Positions 31,453 through 39,732 of a stretch of 64,000 bases of DNA are shown in pieces. The notes beneath the pieces are model-generated. The model was not told the DNA's origin and did not search any database. It saw only the letters and a program-made list of their open reading frames with translations. The translations under genes and the position numbers were made by a program. How positions within the stretch are numbered: position 1 is the stretch's first letter; each line of letters begins with the position of its first letter. The DNA is from Deltaproteobacteria bacterium (GTDB lineage Bacteria > Desulfobacterota > Syntrophia > Syntrophales > Smithellaceae): contig JAKLGV010000011.1 in the NCBI GenBank assembly GCA_022710585.1, forward strand, positions 34,148 through 98,147, written 5' to 3'.

Positions 31453-32208
31453 ATGGATTCTGATATTATCAAATTGAATAAGGTAAATTTCTATTATGGA
31501 CCCACCCGTGCCCTGACCGACATAACGATGAATTTTGTCAAGAACAAAGTTACCGCGCTCATCGGCCCTTCGGGATGCGGAAAATCGACGCTGCTCAGAC
31601 TTTTGAACCGGATGAATGATCTGATTGACGGAACAAGGGTGGAAGGGGAAATTCTTTTTGAGGACAAAAATATTTACGCTTCCGATGTTGATTCTGTCGA
31701 AATCCGCCGCAAGATCGGGATGGTTTTTCAGAAGCCCAATCCATTTCCCAAGACCATTTATAATAATATTTCCTACGGACCCAAGCTGACCGGAATCGGC
31801 GCGGATAATATGGACGCGCTGGTAGAAAGAAGCCTGAGGCAGGCCGTCCTCTGGGATGAAGTCAAGGATATCTTGAACAAGTCGGCCATGAATCTCTCCG
31901 GTGGCCAGCAGCAGCGGCTCTGCATTGCCCGAGCTTTAGCCATGAAGCCGGATGTTTTATTGATGGACGAGCCGACGTCGGCGCTGGATCCCATTTCCAC
32001 CGCCAAAATTGAGGAGTTGATTGAAGAGCTGAAAAAAGATTATACTATCATCATCGTTACCCATAACATGCAGCAGGCGGCGAGGATTTCCGATGAGACA
32101 GCATTCTTTTATATCGGGAATCTTGTTGAATATAATAAAACTGAAAAAATATTTACCAATCCGGATGTCAAGCAGACGGAAGATTATATCACAGGAAGAT
32201 TCGGCTAA
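31453..32208 (+). CDS. pstB: Phosphate ABC transporter ATP-binding protein PstB
   Basis: ATPase of the Pst importer, 251 residues. Walker A is GPSGCGKST, the ABC signature is LSGGQQQR, Walker B is [12 protein letters not shown], and the switch His is in [15 protein letters not shown] 31453 is preferred over GTG 31444 because AAGGTGG lies 6 nt before it and the GTG overlaps pstA. A palindromic repeat element is inserted between it and phoU. Confidence 0.96.
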   Translation: MDSDIIKLNKVNFYYGPTRALTDITMNFVKNKVTALIGPSGCGKSTLLRLLNRMNDLIDGTRVEGEILFEDKNIYASDVDSVEIRRKIGMVFQKPNPFPKTIYNNISYGPKLTGIGADNMDALVERSLRQAVLWDEVKDILNKSAMNLSGGQQQRLCIARALAMKPDVLLMDEPTSALDPISTAKIEELIEELKKDYTIIIVTHNMQQAARISDETAFFYIGNLVEYNKTEKIFTNPDVKQTEDYITGRFG

Positions 32209-32215
32209 TGAATGG

Positions 32216-32344
32216 ACGACTTTGCAAAAAGGCCTATATAGTCTGCGGCGTTGCGCTGCAAACCGCACCGCTCGACGTATGTCTATATAAGCCTCGCGGC
32301 TCGCTTCTTGCGCGCCTAGCATCTAAGCCTTTTTGCAAAGTCGT
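32216..32344. repeat. MITE-like palindromic repeat element between pstB and phoU
   Basis: A 129-nt element bounded by an 18-bp perfect inverted repeat (32216-32233 and 32327-32344; arm ACGACTTTGCAAAAAGGC). Inside is a second inverted pair around CTATATA (near 32231-32243 and 32281-32294) and CG-rich sequence unlike its surroundings. There is no coding frame. The terminal repeats and small size fit a non-autonomous mobile repeat (MITE or REP-like). It begins 7 nt after the pstB stop, inside an operon. Confidence 0.8.
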
Positions 32345-32383
32345 TTGGTTTTAATGGTAGTGATTTTAACCGGAGGATCATTT

Positions 32384-33067
32384 ATGGAAGAAAGAAAACA
32401 CACCAGTTCACATTATGAAATGGAATTGCAGGAAATAAAGAACAATCTGATTTATCTCGGCGCGTTGACGGAAAATGTCATCCGTCTGGCTATGAAATCC
32501 CTGACTGACAGAGATACACAAATGGCGAATAAAGTTATCGCCAATGATTATGAAATCGATAAAATGGACAAGGAGATTGAGGAGAAGTGCATCAAAATGC
32601 TGGCGCTGCGCCAGCCGACCGCCATCGATTTGAGGTTCATTACCACCGCCATAAAGATTACCGGCCATCTGGAACGAATCGGTGATATGGCCGTCAATAT
32701 CGCCGAGAAAGTCGTCCAGCTCAACGAAGAACCCAAACTCAAACCCTATATTGATTTACCGCATATGTCGGATATGGTGGAAAAGATGGTGGCCAAGGCG
32801 CTGGATTCTCTGATTAAAAGGGATTTGCAGATCGCCGATGAGGTCAGAAAAATTGAACAGCAGGTTGATGATCTCAATGAACAGATATTCCGGGAACTCC
32901 TGACGTTTATGATGGAGGATTCCAAATCCATTCACAGGGCTCTGCTGATTATGCATGTGTCGAAAAATTTGGAGCGCATTGCCGATCACGCGCAGGGCAT
33001 CGCGGATATGGTCACATATATGATTACCGGCGAAAACGTCCGTCATCTTTCCACGGACGCAAAATAA
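32384..33067 (+). CDS. phoU: Phosphate signalling complex protein PhoU
   Basis: PhoU links the Pst transporter to PhoR and silences the Pho response when phosphate is plentiful. The 227 residues form two three-helix PhoU repeats. Acidic metal-binding motifs are visible in the family positions (ERIGDMAVNIAEKV and ERIADHAQGIADMV). ATG 32384 has GGAGGA upstream. An in-frame reading from 32333 would start inside the repeat element. phoR follows after 11 nt. Confidence 0.95.
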   Translation: MEERKHTSSHYEMELQEIKNNLIYLGALTENVIRLAMKSLTDRDTQMANKVIANDYEIDKMDKEIEEKCIKMLALRQPTAIDLRFITTAIKITGHLERIGDMAVNIAEKVVQLNEEPKLKPYIDLPHMSDMVEKMVAKALDSLIKRDLQIADEVRKIEQQVDDLNEQIFRELLTFMMEDSKSIHRALLIMHVSKNLERIADHAQGIADMVTYMITGENVRHLSTDAK

Positions 33068-33078
33068 AGGAAAAACGC

Positions 33079-34836
33079 GTGAAGAAGAACCTTTTTTATA
33101 AAATATTTTTCAGCTATCTGGTCATCATCGGCATATCCTTTTTCCTTTTAGACTTGTTCATGCGTGATGAGATCAAAGCAGTTCTGACGTCACAAATTGA
33201 GACAGAGTTATTATCTTATGCTCAGCTCATTGACCAGACATCACCGGAAAAAGCGTCCGAACACTTAAAGCAAATCGCCCAGACATCCAAATCCCGCATC
33301 ACATTAATCGACGTGAAGGGCAGGGTCTTTGTGGATTCAGAAAAAGAAGCGGCCTTGCTGGAGAATCATTTTAACCGCCCAGAAGTCCAGGAAGCCAGGC
33401 TGCGTGGTACGGGCAAGTCGGTTCGATACAGCGATTCCCTGCGTATCGACATGCTTTACATTGCGGTTGCGATGAAAGATGGGCAACATATCAAAGGATA
33501 CATCAGATTGGCGCGTCCCCTTCACGATGTACAGAGTATCATCGAAAAAGTTTATCAATATATGCTTCTGACCATAGGCGTCGTGGCCGTCATCTCGCTG
33601 CTGATCGCCCTGTTCTTTTCTTATCGTCTCTATGAACCTATAAAAACGATGGAACAATTTACCGAAAAGTTACGCCAGGGCGAACCGGTGGGCACCATTA
33701 TCCTGGATACGGCAGACGAAACAAAAACACTGGCGGATAACATCAATTATCTCGTGGATGAGCTCAAGCATAAAATCAGGATTGCCAATGAGGAGAAGAG
33801 TAAACTGATGACGGCGTTCACCAGCATGAACGAAGGCGTCCTGATTATGAATGAACAGGGCTTAATCGAATTCAGCAGTCCGGTTTTAAGCAATATGCTG
33901 GCGATTCAATATGACGATGTTATCGGTAAAACACTGATTGAGGCTTTCCGCAGTATCGATTTGCAAAAAGCTTTCCGGGAATTCAAGGAAAAGCGCGTCA
34001 ATCTGTCGCGCGAAATTGTTTTCGGCAGCCCGGAGAAAGTAATTCTGCGGGTGAGTATTTCCGGGATTCATGGCCATCCGGATGAAGAAAAAACGATGAT
34101 TGTTTTCCACGATGTAACCCGTCTTAAGAAATTGGAACAGATCCGGATGGATTTTGTGGCCAATGTGACGCACGAAATCAAAACACCTCTGACGGCGATT
34201 ATCGGTTATCTGGAAACCATCCAGGGTGGAGCGATCAATAATATTGAGGAGACGAAAAAATTCATCGACATCATTTTAAAGCAGGCCGAACGTCTGAACC
34301 GTCTTGTCGAAGATTTGCTGACCATATCCAATATTGAAATGAAGCAGACGGTTCTGAATTTCGAAAGCGTTAACTTACGGCCAGCTGTGAATAATATGAT
34401 TTCACTGATCGAAGTGAAAGCTGGCTTGAAAAAGATTAATGTGCGAAATAATGTAAATGACAATTTTCCACCTATCGAAGCGGATAGAGACAGGCTTACG
34501 CAGATATTTGTCAACATTCTGGATAACGCGGTTAAATTTACTCCGGATGGCGGAGAAATCGATATTACGGCGGCCGAATCGGAATCTTATGCGGTTATAT
34601 CAATACAAGACTCAGGTATTGGAGTTCCCAAAGATGAAATGGGCCGTCTGGGTGAACGTTTTTACCGCGTCGATAAGTCCCGTTCGCGCGATCTGGGCGG
34701 CACAGGCCTCGGCTTATCCATCGTCAAGCATCTCATGATCGCCCATGGCGGCAGAATGGAAATCCAAAGCCAGCTGGGTAAAGGCACGACAGTGCTGCTG
34801 TATTTTCCCTGGGAAGACGTAAATAAAAAATCATAG
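33079..34836 (+). CDS. phoR: Phosphate regulon sensor histidine kinase PhoR
   Basis: Membrane sensor kinase that phosphorylates PhoB. The 585 residues contain a first membrane helix (about 9-27), a periplasmic segment of about 130 residues, a second helix (about 160-182), a HAMP-like region, a PAS domain (about 245-355), HisKA with His365 (NVTHEIKTPLTAI), and an HATPase domain with DSGIGVP and GGTGLGLSIVKH. The start is GTG 33079. The extracytoplasmic sensor part is longer than in E. coli PhoR and resembles the Gram-positive PhoR/WalK layout. It is the last gene of the phoU-phoR pair. Confidence 0.93.
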   Translation: MKKNLFYKIFFSYLVIIGISFFLLDLFMRDEIKAVLTSQIETELLSYAQLIDQTSPEKASEHLKQIAQTSKSRITLIDVKGRVFVDSEKEAALLENHFNRPEVQEARLRGTGKSVRYSDSLRIDMLYIAVAMKDGQHIKGYIRLARPLHDVQSIIEKVYQYMLLTIGVVAVISLLIALFFSYRLYEPIKTMEQFTEKLRQGEPVGTIILDTADETKTLADNINYLVDELKHKIRIANEEKSKLMTAFTSMNEGVLIMNEQGLIEFSSPVLSNMLAIQYDDVIGKTLIEAFRSIDLQKAFREFKEKRVNLSREIVFGSPEKVILRVSISGIHGHPDEEKTMIVFHDVTRLKKLEQIRMDFVANVTHEIKTPLTAIIGYLETIQGGAINNIEETKKFIDIILKQAERLNRLVEDLLTISNIEMKQTVLNFESVNLRPAVNNMISLIEVKAGLKKINVRNNVNDNFPPIEADRDRLTQIFVNILDNAVKFTPDGGEIDITAAESESYAVISIQDSGIGVPKDEMGRLGERFYRVDKSRSRDLGGTGLGLSIVKHLMIAHGGRMEIQSQLGKGTTVLLYFPWEDVNKKS

Positions 34837-34881
34837 TAAAAGCTTGATCTTCTTTGCGATCATCGATTGGTTGAATATCCC

Positions 34882-34910
34882 TTGACAAGCGAAAAGGGTG
34901 TCCCTATACT
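34882..34910 (+). promoter_or_regulatory. Sigma-70-type promoter of the 5'-nucleotidase gene
   Basis: TTGACA (34882-34887) and TATACT (34905-34910) are separated by 17 nt, close to the ideal housekeeping promoter. The next gene starts 48 nt downstream with an AAGGAGG site. No Pho box repeats are seen around it. Confidence 0.85.
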
Positions 34911-34957
34911 TTTCGCACATCGGAAAAAATATTTGATCCAGGAAAGGAGGGCATCTT

Positions 34958-36958
34958 ATGAAAAAACTAAGAGTATTGCTTGCTATTGTCTTAATGTTTG
35001 CGCTTGCAATCGTAAGTTGCAGTACAAGCAGTGAAGGTGATGTTTCGCTTACCATCCTTCAGACATCGGATATTCATGACCATGCCGGCGGATATGGCTC
35101 TGCGGCGTCATATAATCCGGTTGTGACCGGTGATGATACCGTCCTCGGTGGTTATGCGCGTATGGCTTCATATATCAATCATGTCAGGAATGAAAAAGGT
35201 GCCAGCACCGTACTGCTTTGTGATAGCGGTGATTTTACGATGGGCACGGTTTATACCATGACCCTTGCTTCGAGTCCGCTTTCTTTCATGTTTTTTTCTT
35301 TGATGAATTATGATGCCGTTACCTTCGGCAACCATGAAACCGATTTAGGGCCGGATGCCCTAGCCGGATTTATCATGCTCGCGAGAAACAATACATCGGC
35401 GCCTTTCACGACGCCGATTGTTGCAAGCAATATGGATGCCAGTGCTTCTCCTGCCATGAATGCACTTTTCGGCAACGGTGCCATTGCGAAAAGCACCATG
35501 GTGGTAAAATCCGGTATCAAAGTCGGTATTCTCGGACGCATGGGCAGCAATGCGGTATTCGATGCCGCGAATGCCGCGCCTTTGACGTTCGATTCCGGTC
35601 AGCCTGATTCTGCCGCCGCCTATGCCGCGCTCCAGACGCAGGTGAATGCATTAAGAGCAGCCGGTGCGAAAGTGATTGTTCTCCTCTCTCATGAGGGTTT
35701 CACCGTGGATCCCGCAACGGGTTACGCAATAGGCAATGATGCGGAACTGGCTAAAAACGTTTCCGGTATTGATGTCATTCTTTCCGGTCATCTTCATATC
35801 AATCAAACGGCGGTAAAGGCTTCCGCTGACAGTGATACCATCCTGGTTGAGCCAGGCGCATACGGTGAACATATAGCGAGACTTGACCTTAAAGTAGACA
35901 AACATACCGGCAAAGTGAAAAGCTATACAAGCGCCAATTCACTGATTGATAGTAGCATTCCGGGTGATTTAACGATGGTCTATGTCGTGTCGGGTTTAGT
36001 GAATCCCGCTCTCGATGCCGCGCTTGTCCCTGCGTTTAGCGGACTTGGATTAGCCGGCGTGGATTCGATTCTGGATACGGTGGCTATCAATGATGCTCCC
36101 ATAACATCAGATTCCATTACACCGGGATTCACGGTGGGTGAATCGGTTCTGGGTAATCTGGCGTCTGATTCCTATCGAAATGCCATCAATGGAATATGGG
36201 CATCCGCATACGCCCAGTATGGCGGGGCGGGCGCGAATGTCGTAATGGCTCAGTCAACCGGCGATCCTAATCGTGTTCAGATTGCTTTTGTTCCCGGCGG
36301 AGTCATCCGCGATCCGTTGACGGTATCGCCCGTTCCCAATATCTCCTTCGCGGATCTTTACAATGTATTGCCCCTAGGCGGAGATCCTGTGGACAACAGT
36401 GCGCTGGGGTATCCGCTTCTGACCACTTACATTAAAGGCGCAGACATCTACACCGCAGTAGGCATATCTTTGCAACTGGGTATGGCGATGATGGGAGGAA
36501 CGCCTAAAGATGATTTCGTCATCAACTATGCCGGGATTTACGTTCAAATTCTTCCGACCACGTCTTTGTCGGGTCTGGGCTATGACGTTTATCTCTGTCC
36601 GACGGATGCGAATCCATTAAGTCCGAACTACGGCATGAATGACAACATTCCGTCGGGGGCAGGCACATTCATTAATCCCGGAGACGGGACAACCATTTAT
36701 AAGATTGCCGTTGATCTTTACACGCTCATGATGATGTATCAGGTTCACGCTCTATACCCGATGTATGAAATCAATACGTATGACGCTTCAGGATCATTAG
36801 AAGATGCGTCGGATAATCGTGTCTGGACCGGCGCAACGACAACCATGAGAGGCTGGCAGGCGATTATTGGATGGTCCTGGGCTGCATCCGGACAGGCGAC
36901 CTCTAATCTTTCTAATGCCGGATATACGTCCGCTTTGCCATACAGACGTCTTCAGTAA
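34958..36958 (+). CDS. Lipoprotein 5'-nucleotidase / metallophosphoesterase (UshA-like)
   Basis: Predicted to remove phosphate from nucleotides outside the cytoplasm. It has 666 residues. A lipoprotein signal ends at Cys21 (ALAIVSC). The metallophosphatase core has the ordered motifs TSDIHDH, GDF, FGNHETD, LLSHEGF and SGHLH, which supply the two-metal site. The C-terminal half (about 370-640) corresponds to a 5'-nucleotidase substrate domain, although its sequence is divergent. Its place after phoR suggests scavenging of organic phosphate. It has its own promoter, so it need not belong to the Pho operon. Confidence 0.88.
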   Translation: MKKLRVLLAIVLMFALAIVSCSTSSEGDVSLTILQTSDIHDHAGGYGSAASYNPVVTGDDTVLGGYARMASYINHVRNEKGASTVLLCDSGDFTMGTVYTMTLASSPLSFMFFSLMNYDAVTFGNHETDLGPDALAGFIMLARNNTSAPFTTPIVASNMDASASPAMNALFGNGAIAKSTMVVKSGIKVGILGRMGSNAVFDAANAAPLTFDSGQPDSAAAYAALQTQVNALRAAGAKVIVLLSHEGFTVDPATGYAIGNDAELAKNVSGIDVILSGHLHINQTAVKASADSDTILVEPGAYGEHIARLDLKVDKHTGKVKSYTSANSLIDSSIPGDLTMVYVVSGLVNPALDAALVPAFSGLGLAGVDSILDTVAINDAPITSDSITPGFTVGESVLGNLASDSYRNAINGIWASAYAQYGGAGANVVMAQSTGDPNRVQIAFVPGGVIRDPLTVSPVPNISFADLYNVLPLGGDPVDNSALGYPLLTTYIKGADIYTAVGISLQLGMAMMGGTPKDDFVINYAGIYVQILPTTSLSGLGYDVYLCPTDANPLSPNYGMNDNIPSGAGTFINPGDGTTIYKIAVDLYTLMMMYQVHALYPMYEINTYDASGSLEDASDNRVWTGATTTMRGWQAIIGWSWAASGQATSNLSNAGYTSALPYRRLQ

Positions 36959-36990
36959 TGGTTGATACTTAATCCATGGTTTGAGAATTT

Positions 36991-37023
36991 AAAAGCCCCT
37001 CCTTCCGGAGGGGCTTTTCTTTC
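36991..37023 (+). terminator. Intrinsic terminator after the nucleotidase gene
   Basis: A 12-bp perfect stem (36991-37002 with 37007-37018), rich in GC and with a TTCC loop, ends in a T-rich stretch. Its A-tract on the other side lets it also serve the convergent minus-strand gene. Confidence 0.92.
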
Positions 37024-37059
37024 CCAGTAAGTCATTTGAATAGTTGCCGAAGTTTCTAG

Positions 37060-38595
37060 CTAAAAAGGAAACTTATCCGGTGCCGCATTTGCGGGCTGGA
37101 TCAAAGGCTTGTCTGCAGCGTATTTCATGACTTTCTTGTGCACACGGTTTGACCGGACGATGATGGATTTCGGATTGGTGGGGCAGGCGTGGGAGCAGGC
37201 GCCGCAACCGATGCAGTAGCGGTTATCGACTTCCGGATAGAGGATATTGCCTTTATCGATAAAGGTGATGGTGTGTGTCGGACAGACTTCCACGCACGCG
37301 CCGCAGTTCTCGTTTTTTACATAAACCACGCATTTGTCTTTCAGGAGATCCACCTCGCCGATTTGAGTGACTTGTTTTTCTTCCGGTGAAAGCGGCAGGA
37401 TGGCGCCGGTCGGACATACCCGGCCGCAGACATTGCATTCGTATTCGCAAAGACTGTTCGGATAATTCATCTTCGGTTGCAAAAACCCGCTGATGCCATA
37501 GCTTGATAATGAAGGTGTGATGACACGGGTTGGACAGGTGCTGACACAGAGATGGCAGGCGGTGCAGGATTGCGTGAAATGTTCCAGACTCACCGAGCCG
37601 GGCGGCGTAATGGGAGGGGCGATTGTCGTATGTGCCGGGTGCAGCAGATGGCGAATGCCGGAGTTAAAAGCGAGCAGGAAGGAACCCGCTGCGGCCAGGG
37701 AACCGATCAGAACACTCCGGCGCGCCGGCGACCACGAAGCGGCTGCGTTTTGCCCGGCAGAGCAACTGAATCTAATGAGAGATTGCGGACAGGCGTTCAG
37801 ACAATTAAAGCAGCCGACACATCTGCTCTGATCTATCACAACGTTTTGCGTATCCATACAGCCCGCTTTACAGACTTCCTCGCAGCGAAGACACGCGCTG
37901 CATCCGGTTTTGTCAATCGTCCATTTATAAAGTGAGATATGAGAAATCAGTCCGAGCAAGTCGCCGACGGGACACAGCGTATTGCAGTAAAGGCGGCCAT
38001 ATTTCAAGGACATTGTCAAAATCAGAATAAAGAAGGCGATCGTGACAGCCAGGGTGGATAAAACCAGAGGTGCGGTATCCCTGGCAAACAGGTAAATATC
38101 AAAATGTTTCAATAAACGGATGATGGAATTGTAAATGAAGAAAAGCGGGGGATGGACAAACTGGGTGATCATCCTGCCCGTCATCGAATAGGGATCAAAG
38201 AGATTCAATAATGACATTGAACCTAATGCTACAGTAATAACGGTAATGCCCAGTAAAGAATAGCGCAGCAGGCTACGCGGTTTCTGAAAAGAATGTTTTT
38301 TGCGAAAGCCCATCATTCTCGACAGCGCGATAAAAATGTCCTGGAGTGTTCCCAGAGGGCAGAGAAAGGAGCAGTAAACCCGTCCGAAAATCAGCGTGAG
38401 CAGGATCAGCGCGCTCAATCCGACAACAAAAACCGCCGTCGGGTTGGAAAGCACTCTGATGAAAGCGGGGACAAACTGGAAGGGCAGCAATGCCGGAGAC
38501 AGAAAAGCGGATATTTTTTCGCCGCCGCAAAATAAGAACAAAAATAGCGTGAAGATGAAAAGAGAAACTGCAATGCGGATTTTAACCGGCTTCAA
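37060..38595 (-). CDS. Membrane polyferredoxin, NapH-like domain fused to NapG-like ferredoxin
   Basis: Predicted electron-transfer membrane protein, 511 residues. The first half is NapH/YccM-like, with several membrane helices and two CxxxCP motifs (Cys75/Cys79 and Cys204/Cys208). It carries two 4Fe-4S sites at 232-242 and 259-269. A twin-Arg plus hydrophobic stretch (Arg292-Arg293, then 295-310) looks like an internalised Tat-type signal. Four more Cys clusters follow, at 344-354, 383-394, 422-438 and 461-471. Together this resembles a NapH protein joined to a NapG/MauM ferredoxin. It starts 12 nt after the DUF362 gene, with which it forms an operon. Its redox partners are unknown. Confidence 0.85.
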   Translation of the reverse strand: MKPVKIRIAVSLFIFTLFLFLFCGGEKISAFLSPALLPFQFVPAFIRVLSNPTAVFVVGLSALILLTLIFGRVYCSFLCPLGTLQDIFIALSRMMGFRKKHSFQKPRSLLRYSLLGITVITVALGSMSLLNLFDPYSMTGRMITQFVHPPLFFIYNSIIRLLKHFDIYLFARDTAPLVLSTLAVTIAFFILILTMSLKYGRLYCNTLCPVGDLLGLISHISLYKWTIDKTGCSACLRCEEVCKAGCMDTQNVVIDQSRCVGCFNCLNACPQSLIRFSCSAGQNAAASWSPARRSVLIGSLAAAGSFLLAFNSGIRHLLHPAHTTIAPPITPPGSVSLEHFTQSCTACHLCVSTCPTRVITPSLSSYGISGFLQPKMNYPNSLCEYECNVCGRVCPTGAILPLSPEEKQVTQIGEVDLLKDKCVVYVKNENCGACVEVCPTHTITFIDKGNILYPEVDNRYCIGCGACSHACPTNPKSIIVRSNRVHKKVMKYAADKPLIQPANAAPDKFPF

Positions 38596-38607
38596 CGGGA
38601 TGTGCCT

Positions 38608-39561
38608 TTACAGGGTATAGGTAACAATTTTCAGTTTATTTAAATTCATATTGCCTGTTTTTTGCTGATGGCCGATCCTGATATAGCCGATGTCTTCAGG
38701 ATTCTTGCCGAAAATTCTTGCCGCCGCCGCGTCCACGGCAACGATGTCCTTTGACATCAGCAGGGTCTTTTTCAATGTGACATGAGCCTCCCGAACGTCG
38801 CGCGGGCCGTCCGGACCGTCGCTCATCAGCACGCGGTAGGCGTCCACGATATTCAAGTCCGGCTTTTTATAGAGACAGAAATCGGCAATGCACTGATCCA
38901 GACCGGTCAGGTGATATTTCATGCGGTTTTTAACAATGCCCATCAGATTTTTCATCGCGATGGACAGGTGAGTGGAGCTGTGATGTTTCAATACAGGCAC
39001 ATTAATGAGGACATCAGAATCAAGAATCAGACGATGAACCTCCGCCGTCTTCAGGATCTTCGCTCCGGGAATGGCGACTTCCCGATAACTGAAATCATCC
39101 ACAGGAATGATGATCCCGCCGGCGGTTCGCGCCGCGTCTTCTATGCCGCTCAGTTGATAGCAATTTCGCGCGTTGCCGGATGTCGGCGTCACCACATTGT
39201 CGAAGACGTAAACTCTTTTGGCGCCCGCCTGGTAGCAGCTCTCGATGACGGTTTTAACCAGAAGAGGGTTGGTCGTGGCGCCGATTTCCGGTTTTCTCGG
39301 AAAACCGATGTTGGGTTTGACAACCACGGTCTGGCCTTTCCTGACAAACCGGCCCATCCCGCCCATCATCGCCATGGCTTTTTTAAACATGGCATCGGGT
39401 TCGCCGTTTTTAACCGCGACGAGATCGGGAATGTTTTGTGGAGATTCTTTAGCGAACAGGAAATCTGTTTTGCCGAGAATGATCGCGCCTCCGGCCGTCA
39501 AGCCAAGTGAAAGGCCTTTCTTTAAAAATTCCCGTCGATCGGTGTTTTGCGTTCGTGCCAT
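38608..39561 (-). CDS. DUF362 domain protein with Tat signal
   Basis: A 317-residue exported protein. The N-terminus has a twin-arginine motif (DRREFLKKG) followed by a hydrophobic segment, so it should be folded and perhaps cofactor-loaded before export. The body matches the DUF362 family, with VVVKPNIGFPRKPEIGAT, INVPVLKHHSSTHLSIAMKN and NLMGIVKNR recognisable. Many relatives carry ferredoxin modules. This one lacks Cys clusters, which are supplied by the next gene in the operon. The biochemical role is unknown. A strong promoter lies upstream. Confidence 0.85.
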   Translation of the reverse strand: MARTQNTDRREFLKKGLSLGLTAGGAIILGKTDFLFAKESPQNIPDLVAVKNGEPDAMFKKAMAMMGGMGRFVRKGQTVVVKPNIGFPRKPEIGATTNPLLVKTVIESCYQAGAKRVYVFDNVVTPTSGNARNCYQLSGIEDAARTAGGIIIPVDDFSYREVAIPGAKILKTAEVHRLILDSDVLINVPVLKHHSSTHLSIAMKNLMGIVKNRMKYHLTGLDQCIADFCLYKKPDLNIVDAYRVLMSDGPDGPRDVREAHVTLKKTLLMSKDIVAVDAAAARIFGKNPEDIGYIRIGHQQKTGNMNLNKLKIVTYTL

Positions 39562-39621
39562 ATCCTGCCCCCGATATTGGAAAAGTGTAAGACCGTATGG
39601 TTATCGTTTGTTTGTGACTCA

Positions 39622-39650
39622 AATATATGAAAAATAATCTTGTATGTCAA
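39622..39650 (-). promoter_or_regulatory. Promoter of the DUF362-polyferredoxin operon
   Basis: On the minus strand, TTGACA (39645-39650) and TATATT (39622-39627) are separated by 17 nt, a near-consensus sigma-70 promoter. It lies about 60 nt before the DUF362 start codon. Confidence 0.82.
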
Positions 39651-39732
39651 CAGGGCAATGCGGTATGTAAACCGTTATTCATGACAGGAAGATCAATCTT
39701 TCATGTCAGCGTAAATTAATGGAGAGAGTGTT

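Noticed and set aside
34850..34880. TGATC-N8-GATCA repeat after phoR as a terminator
   Set aside because: The stem is only 5 bp, with no T-tract after it.
38782..39510. 242-codon plus-strand frame opposite the DUF362 gene
   Set aside because: The minus-strand gene has a Tat signal, family motifs and a promoter. The plus frame has none.
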